This document shows, piece by piece, positions 59,816 to 64,000 of a stretch of 64,000 nt of DNA. Positions within the stretch are counted from its first letter, which is position 1, and the number at the start of each line of letters is the position of its first letter. The stretch is from Streptomyces sp. NBC_00440 (GTDB lineage Bacteria; Actinomycetota; Actinomycetes; Streptomycetales; Streptomycetaceae). The position numbers and the translations under genes were made by a program. The stretch is from the NCBI RefSeq assembly GCF_036014215.1, contig NZ_CP107921.1, positions 4,336,001 through 4,400,000 of the forward strand. The letters run 5' to 3'. The notes under the pieces were generated by a model. It was not told the origin of the DNA, did no database searches, and saw nothing but the letters and a program-made list of their open reading frames with translations.

Positions 59816-61456
59816 TCACCCGTTCATGTCCCTCCGCCGCAGTGCCGTCAGCCCCGCTGCCACCAGTGCCGCCGTGAGCAGCAGCAGGATCACCACCGGT
59901 GTCCAGGCCATCTCTGCGCCCGGCAGTTTGGCGAGATGGCCGAAGGGTGACAGGCCCAGGACCGGCTGCGGGAGTTTCAGTGCCGGGCCGATCCACCCCA
60001 GGGCCAGGGCGAGACCGGCCAGGGCCCAGGCCGCCGGTGCGGCCTTCGGGGCCGCCCCGTACAGCAGGACCGTGAGGCCGCCGAACACCCAGACCGCCGG
60101 GAGCTGGGCCAGGGCGGCGCCGATGACCGGGCCCGGTTCGTGGCCGTAGCCCAGGGCCAGGCCGACGCCGCCCGCCAGTACGACAGCCGCCGATCCCGCG
60201 AAGGCGACCGTGAGATGACCGGCCGCCCAGCGCAGCCGGCCGACCGCGCCCGCCAGCAGGGGTTCGGCGCGGCCGGCGGTCTCCTCGCCGTGCAGCCGCA
60301 GCACCGATGCGACCACGTACAGCGCGGCGACCGTACCGAGCACCCCGGTCATCGCCGCGAGGAACGCCTCGGTGAGGCCGGAGTGGCCGCCCATCCGCTG
60401 GAAGATCTCCCGGGCGGCCGCGTTGTCGCCGACCAGATCCCCCGCGCCGTCCGTGATGCTGCCGAAGACCGCCCCGGTGACCAGGAACCCGGCGATCCAC
60501 CCGTACAGGCTGCCCCGCTGGAGCCGCACGGCGAGCGCGCCCGCCGTGCCCATCCGGCCGCGCGCCGGTCCCGGCCGGGCGGGCAGAAAGCTCATGCCGA
60601 GGTCACGGCGCCCGGCCAGGGTGTACGCGACGAGGGCCTGCGCGGCGACAGCCGCCGCCAGGAGCAGCAGCACCCACCAGCGCTCGGCCGCGTAGGGCCG
60701 TACGTTCTCGGCCCAGCCGACCGGGGACAGCCAGGTCAGCACGGACGAGCCGGCGCCCGACACCGCGTCGCCCGCCGCTTTCAGGACGTACGCGGCGCCG
60801 ATCGCGGCCGCGCCGATCCCCTTCGCCGCGCGGGCGCTCTCGGTGAGCTGGGCGGCGACGGCCGCCGTGCACGCGAAGAGCATCCCGGTGCCCGCCACCG
60901 ACAGCGCGAGCGCCACCGAACCGCCGCCCGGCTCGCCGGACGCGGTGAGCCCGGCGGCGATCACGCAGGCCAGCCCGGCGTTGGCGGCCCCGGCTGCCAG
61001 CAGCGCGGCCGTGAGCGGCGCCGGCCGGCCGACCCCGGCCGACGAGAGCAGCTCCTGACGCCCGGTCTCCTCCTCCTCGCGGGTGTGGCGTACGACGACG
61101 ACCAGGCTCATCACGGCGGCGAGTACGGCACCGAAGCCGCTCATGCGCCAGGCGGTGAGCCCGCCGACCGAGTCGCTGAACACGGGCCCGTACAGCGCCC
61201 GCAGCGAGCTGTTGCCGTTCATCGAGCGGGCCAGCTCCGCGCGGCCGGCCGCCGTGCCGTACAGCGCGGCGAAGGACCGCGCGACGGACGCGAACGAGCC
61301 GCCGAGCAGCAGGATCCAGAGCGGCATCATGAGCCGGTCGCGGCGCAGGGCGAGCCGCAGCAGGACGCCGGTGCCCGCCCACGGGTGTGCGGAACGCGGC
61401 GGCCCGGCGGCGGGACCGGCGCCGGTGCCGGGGCGGCCGGTCGTGGTGGCGGTCAC
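59816..61456 (-). CDS. ABC exporter permease (two ABC2-type halves)
   Basis: This 546-residue membrane protein with about 12 helices consists of two similar halves, like exporters of antibiotics and drugs (TetB/polyketide-type). It starts with a cytoplasmic Thr/Gly/Pro-rich segment, then [41 protein letters not shown] is a typical intracellular helix. The GTG at 61456 overlaps the ATPase stop (GTGA), so the genes are coupled. The substrate is unknown. Confidence 0.9.
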   Translation of the reverse strand: MTATTTGRPGTGAGPAAGPPRSAHPWAGTGVLLRLALRRDRLMMPLWILLLGGSFASVARSFAALYGTAAGRAELARSMNGNSSLRALYGPVFSDSVGGLTAWRMSGFGAVLAAVMSLVVVVRHTREEEETGRQELLSSAGVGRPAPLTAALLAAGAANAGLACVIAAGLTASGEPGGGSVALALSVAGTGMLFACTAAVAAQLTESARAAKGIGAAAIGAAYVLKAAGDAVSGAGSSVLTWLSPVGWAENVRPYAAERWWVLLLLAAAVAAQALVAYTLAGRRDLGMSFLPARPGPARGRMGTAGALAVRLQRGSLYGWIAGFLVTGAVFGSITDGAGDLVGDNAAAREIFQRMGGHSGLTEAFLAAMTGVLGTVAALYVVASVLRLHGEETAGRAEPLLAGAVGRLRWAAGHLTVAFAGSAAVVLAGGVGLALGYGHEPGPVIGAALAQLPAVWVFGGLTVLLYGAAPKAAPAAWALAGLALALGWIGPALKLPQPVLGLSPFGHLAKLPGAEMAWTPVVILLLLTAALVAAGLTALRRRDMNG

Positions 61457-62421
61457 CGGGGCACCGCCGGGGTCTGCGCCGGTCCGGCCGCTGCCGTGCG
61501 GGTTCCGTCCGGAGCCGTGTCCGGTGTCGCGTAGTGGCGCAGGAAGAGTTCCTCCAGCGTCGGCGGTGTGCTGGTCAGCGACCGCACGCCGGAGGCGCCG
61601 AGCGATCCGAGCACCGCGTCCAGCCGGTCCGTCTCGACCTGGAGCTTCACCCGGGTGCCCTGGACGTCGAGGCCGTGCACGCCGGGCAGCCGGTCGAGGC
61701 CGCTCGGTGCCGAGGCCAGTTCGGCGACGATGCTGGTGCGGGTCAGATGCCGCAGCTCGGCGAGCGAACCGGTCTCCACCGTGCGCCCGGCGCGGATGAT
61801 GCTCACCCGGTCGCAGAGCGATTCGACCTCGCTCAGGATGTGGCTGGAGAGCAGCACCGTCCGCCCCCGGTCGCGCTGCTCCGCCACGCACTGCTGGAAG
61901 ACCCCCTCCATCAGCGGGTCGAGCCCGGAGGTCGGCTCGTCGAGGATCAGCAGATCCACGTCGGACGCGAACGCGGCGACCAGGGCCACCTTCTGCCGGT
62001 TGCCCTTGGAGTACGTACGGCCCTTCTTCGTCGGGTCCAGCTCGAACCGGTCGAGCAGTTCCGCCCGGCGCGCAGCGTCGAGGCCGCCGCCGCGCAGCCG
62101 CCCGTACAGATCGATGACCTCGCCGCCGCTCAGGTTCCGCCAGAGGGTGACGTCGCCCGGCACATAGGCGATGCGCCGGTGCAGCTCGACCGCGTCGCGC
62201 CACGGGTCGCGGCCCAGCAGCTGCGCGGCGCCCGAGTCCGCGCGCAGCAGCCCGAGCAGGATCCGGATGGCCGTGGACTTGCCGGAGCCGTTGGGCCCGA
62301 GGAAGCCGTGGACCTCGCCGGCCTCGACGGTGAGGTCGAGGCCGTCCAGTGCAGGTGTCCGGCCGAACGACTTGTGCAGTCCGGCGGCTGTGAGTGCCTT
62401 GGCTGTGCGTGCCTTGGTCAT
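61453..62421 (-). CDS. ABC exporter ATP-binding protein
   Basis: This 322-residue ATPase has Walker [10 protein letters not shown] (residues 42-50), a divergent signature [11 protein letters not shown] instead of LSGGQ, Walker [14 protein letters not shown] and a switch His in [13 protein letters not shown]. It resembles DrrA-type drug exporters, with a C-terminal extension of about 90 residues. It is divergent from a MarR-type regulator across a 110-bp spacer with a symmetric operator-like site. Confidence 0.93.
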   Translation of the reverse strand: MTKARTAKALTAAGLHKSFGRTPALDGLDLTVEAGEVHGFLGPNGSGKSTAIRILLGLLRADSGAAQLLGRDPWRDAVELHRRIAYVPGDVTLWRNLSGGEVIDLYGRLRGGGLDAARRAELLDRFELDPTKKGRTYSKGNRQKVALVAAFASDVDLLILDEPTSGLDPLMEGVFQQCVAEQRDRGRTVLLSSHILSEVESLCDRVSIIRAGRTVETGSLAELRHLTRTSIVAELASAPSGLDRLPGVHGLDVQGTRVKLQVETDRLDAVLGSLGASGVRSLTSTPPTLEELFLRHYATPDTAPDGTRTAAAGPAQTPAVPR

Positions 62422-62441
62422 GCTTCTGAAAGTACAGTGAT

Positions 62442-62457
62442 TTCACAAAGTTGTGAA
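62442..62457. promoter_or_regulatory. Candidate MarR operator TTCACAA-N2-TTGTGAA
   Basis: A perfect inverted repeat (7-bp arms, 2-bp spacer) in the ABC/marR divergent spacer, 21 bases before the ATPase start. Its position suits autoregulation of the exporter by the neighbouring MarR protein. Confidence 0.6.
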
Positions 62458-62531
62458 CTTAAGGAAGTTAAGGAAACGTATAAACTCGTACGGGTGGCAG
62501 GGACCGGGAACGCTGGGGAGAAGATCCAAGG

Positions 62532-63056
62532 ATGACGACGAAAGACACCGGCCCGGAGAGCGGAAGCGGCACGGGCGGCGCACAGCCTGTGGACGGGGCG
62601 GCGGTCTCCCGCTTCGTCGAGCGGTTCGCCGCGCAGCTCGCCGACGCCGGGATGCAGCGGATGCCGGCCCGTATCTTCGCCGCGCTGCTCGCCTCCGAGT
62701 CCGGCGCGCTGACCTCGGCCGAACTGGGCGCACAGCTCAAGGTCAGCCCTGCGGCGATCTCCGGCGCCGTCCGCTACCTCGCGCAGGTCAACATGGTCAC
62801 CCGCGAACGCGAACCGGGATCCCGCCGGGACCGCTTCCGGGTGCACAGCGACCAGTGGTACGAGGCGCTGACCAGCCGCGACATGGTCATCAAGCGCTGG
62901 GAGGACGCCCTGCGCGAAGGCGTCGCGAACCTGGGGCCCGACTCCCCGCAGGGGCAGCGGCTGGGGGAGACGCTGGCCTTCTTCGAGTTCCTGCACGGGG
63001 AGCTGGCGGCGCTGATGGAGCGCTGGAATGTGGAGCGCGAGAAGCGCTTCGGCTGA
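62532..63056 (+). CDS. MarR/GbsR-type transcriptional regulator
   Basis: This 174-residue winged-helix protein has a Gly/Ser-rich start, then FVERFAAQLADAGMQRMPAR, the HTH ELGAQLKVSPAAISGAVRYL, the wing REREPGSRRDRFRVH and a C-terminal helix region. It fits GbsR/PadR-like MarR relatives that control adjacent multidrug ABC exporters. Divergent arrangement and the TTCACAA operator support that role. The ATG 62532 is preceded by GGAGAAG-like AGAAGATCC; the start is reasonably sure. Confidence 0.88.
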   Translation: MTTKDTGPESGSGTGGAQPVDGAAVSRFVERFAAQLADAGMQRMPARIFAALLASESGALTSAELGAQLKVSPAAISGAVRYLAQVNMVTREREPGSRRDRFRVHSDQWYEALTSRDMVIKRWEDALREGVANLGPDSPQGQRLGETLAFFEFLHGELAALMERWNVEREKRFG

Positions 63057-63083
63057 CGCACCACGGGCGGCCCCCGCACCGTC

Positions 63084-63935
63084 CTACACCGCGACTGCCG
63101 GCAGCGTCAGCCCCCACACCCCCGCCCGCACCATCCACGTCCGGGTCCGCACCGGACCGCCCACCAGGCCGTCCCTGCGGTACCGGAAATCCGCCCCGGA
63201 GACCGTCACGGCCAGCGCCTCAGCCGTCAGCCGGTCACCGGACGGCAGCTCGATGGCCACCTCTGCCTTCCCCGCGCCGCCCCGCGACGAGACCCGGACC
63301 CCTGCCACCGGCCGGTCCAGATCGGCCAGCAGGACGCCGTCCGCCTCCACCCGCAGCCGCTGCACCCGGGGCGCCCCCGGCGTGGGGACCGGGCCGACGA
63401 GCGTCCGTACGAGCGAACGGCAGGTGCCCCACACCGACTGCGGCCCTTCGCCGTCCGCGCCCGGCGCCCCGGAGCGCGGGCCCGGCACCGGGATCCGCAG
63501 ATCGCCCAGCACCACCGCGTCGCTGTCGTCCACCAGCAGGTCCAGCCAGCGCACCGCGCCGTCGAGCACCGACCGCGCCGCGGCCACCGCGCCCACCGGG
63601 ACACCCAGCGACCGCGCCAGCTCCAGCGCGGGCGCCGGACCGACCGGCACCAGGGACAGGGCGCCGCGTGCCCGGTCACGCTCCCGGTGCAGCAGGGTCA
63701 CCGCTCTGAGCAGCGCCCGGTCGTCGCCGACCACCACGAGGCGCCGGTGGCCGCGTCTCGCGAGCGCCCGCGCGAACTCCTCCGGCCCCTCGGGCAGGCA
63801 GATCTTGGCGTGCGCTCCGGCGCACAGCACGTCCTTCGCGATCCGTACGGATTCGCCGTCCGCGCGGCGGGCGACCGGGTCGATGACCACCAGCAGCTGA
63901 TGCTCGGTGCTCGCTGGGGGATCTGGAGCCGACAC
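63084..63935 (-). CDS. Diacylglycerol-kinase-like protein (degenerate nucleotide loop)
   Basis: This 283-residue protein has the DAGK/sphingosine kinase fold: LLVVIDPVARRADGESVRIA, then VVVGDDRALLRAVTLLHRE where active members show GGDGT, and SLVPVGPAPALELARSLGV. The GGDGT loop is replaced by GDDRA, so kinase activity is doubtful. GTG 63935 has GAGGAAGGA about 5 bases upstream; an in-frame ATG at 63968 is possible. It is convergent with the MarR gene. Confidence 0.78.
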   Translation of the reverse strand: MSAPDPPASTEHQLLVVIDPVARRADGESVRIAKDVLCAGAHAKICLPEGPEEFARALARRGHRRLVVVGDDRALLRAVTLLHRERDRARGALSLVPVGPAPALELARSLGVPVGAVAAARSVLDGAVRWLDLLVDDSDAVVLGDLRIPVPGPRSGAPGADGEGPQSVWGTCRSLVRTLVGPVPTPGAPRVQRLRVEADGVLLADLDRPVAGVRVSSRGGAGKAEVAIELPSGDRLTAEALAVTVSGADFRYRRDGLVGGPVRTRTWMVRAGVWGLTLPAVAV

Positions 63936-63969
63936 CTCGGTCCTTCCTCGGGTAGCATCTTTGTGCAAG

Positions 63970-63997
63970 AGCCCCTTGCGCTATTGCGCCAGGGGCT
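63970..63997. terminator. Terminator-like hairpin at the window end
   Basis: Arms 63970-63981 and 63986-63997 pair at 11 of 12 positions with a 4-nt loop. It probably ends a gene located beyond the window. Confidence 0.6.
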
Positions 63998-64000
63998 TCG

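Overview
The window is chromosomal DNA from a Streptomyces. The base composition is very GC-rich with GC-biased third codon positions, GTG starts are common, and rodlins, chaplins, a MelC1/MelC2 tyrosinase pair and an HspR-controlled dnaK operon are all present. No rRNA, tRNA, CRISPR array, insertion sequence or prophage integrase was seen. The block dnaK-clpB-fba-kynurenine genes and a parS-like site suggest the origin-proximal core of the chromosome (inference).

Layout. 1-4960 is the 3' end of a contractile injection system locus: spike, gp25-like, gpJ-like and gpI-like baseplate proteins, then a zinc-ribbon membrane protein that fits CisA. 5097-10182 carries, on the minus strand, a Yip1-family membrane protein, a secreted FG-GAP protein and a large membrane Fe-S oxidoreductase of the EtfD/FadF type. 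10465-14288 holds an unusual WecG/TagA-FkbM fusion followed by a symmetric surface-protein locus: rodlin, chaplin, unknown secreted protein, chaplin, rodlin. 15062-24846 is a tightly overlapping exopolysaccharide operon with two glycosyltransferases, a priming sugar-phosphate transferase, a ligase/polymerase, a MurJ-type flippase, a deacetylase, a chain-length-like protein and a FemAB/BioF2-type acetyltransferase. It is closed by a convergent GH26 glycosidase. 26514-30477 has a DUF5949-like protein, a cytochrome P450 divergent from melC1-melC2, and a third chaplin. 30902-35157 is dnaK-grpE-dnaJ-hspR with HAIR operators.

35211-38063 is the least explained part. Two paralogous LuxR-type regulators lie upstream of and divergent from a 66-residue secreted peptide carrying three exact DLGWGS repeats. 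That peptide gene is translationally coupled to a Rieske-like protein that has lost its metal ligands. 38176-63935 is mostly conserved core: PPOX oxidoreductase, clpB with its own HspR site, YbjN-like protein, a membrane glycosyltransferase that probably starts at CTG, an aminotransferase, a Cys/His/Gly-rich protein, DUF2617, a spermidine-synthase-like protein, an SRPBCC protein, an aldose epimerase, pyrE, fba, a MalY-like lyase, DUF3151, kynA-kynU-formamidase, a two-component system, a Uma2-like protein, an ABC exporter with a divergent MarR regulator, and a diacylglycerol-kinase-like protein.

How parts work together. HspR is encoded at the end of the dnaK operon, and its operators precede both dnaK and clpB. 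The rodlins share one promoter-like motif. One chaplin and the unknown protein beside it share another. The EPS operon, the rodlin/chaplin locus and the GH26 enzyme are all concerned with the outer surface. kynA, the formamidase and kynU together would convert tryptophan to anthranilate. A recurrent oddity is short tandem duplication spanning or directly following stop codons (grpE, the spermidine-synthase-like gene, fba, the formamidase, the acetyltransferase, clpB).
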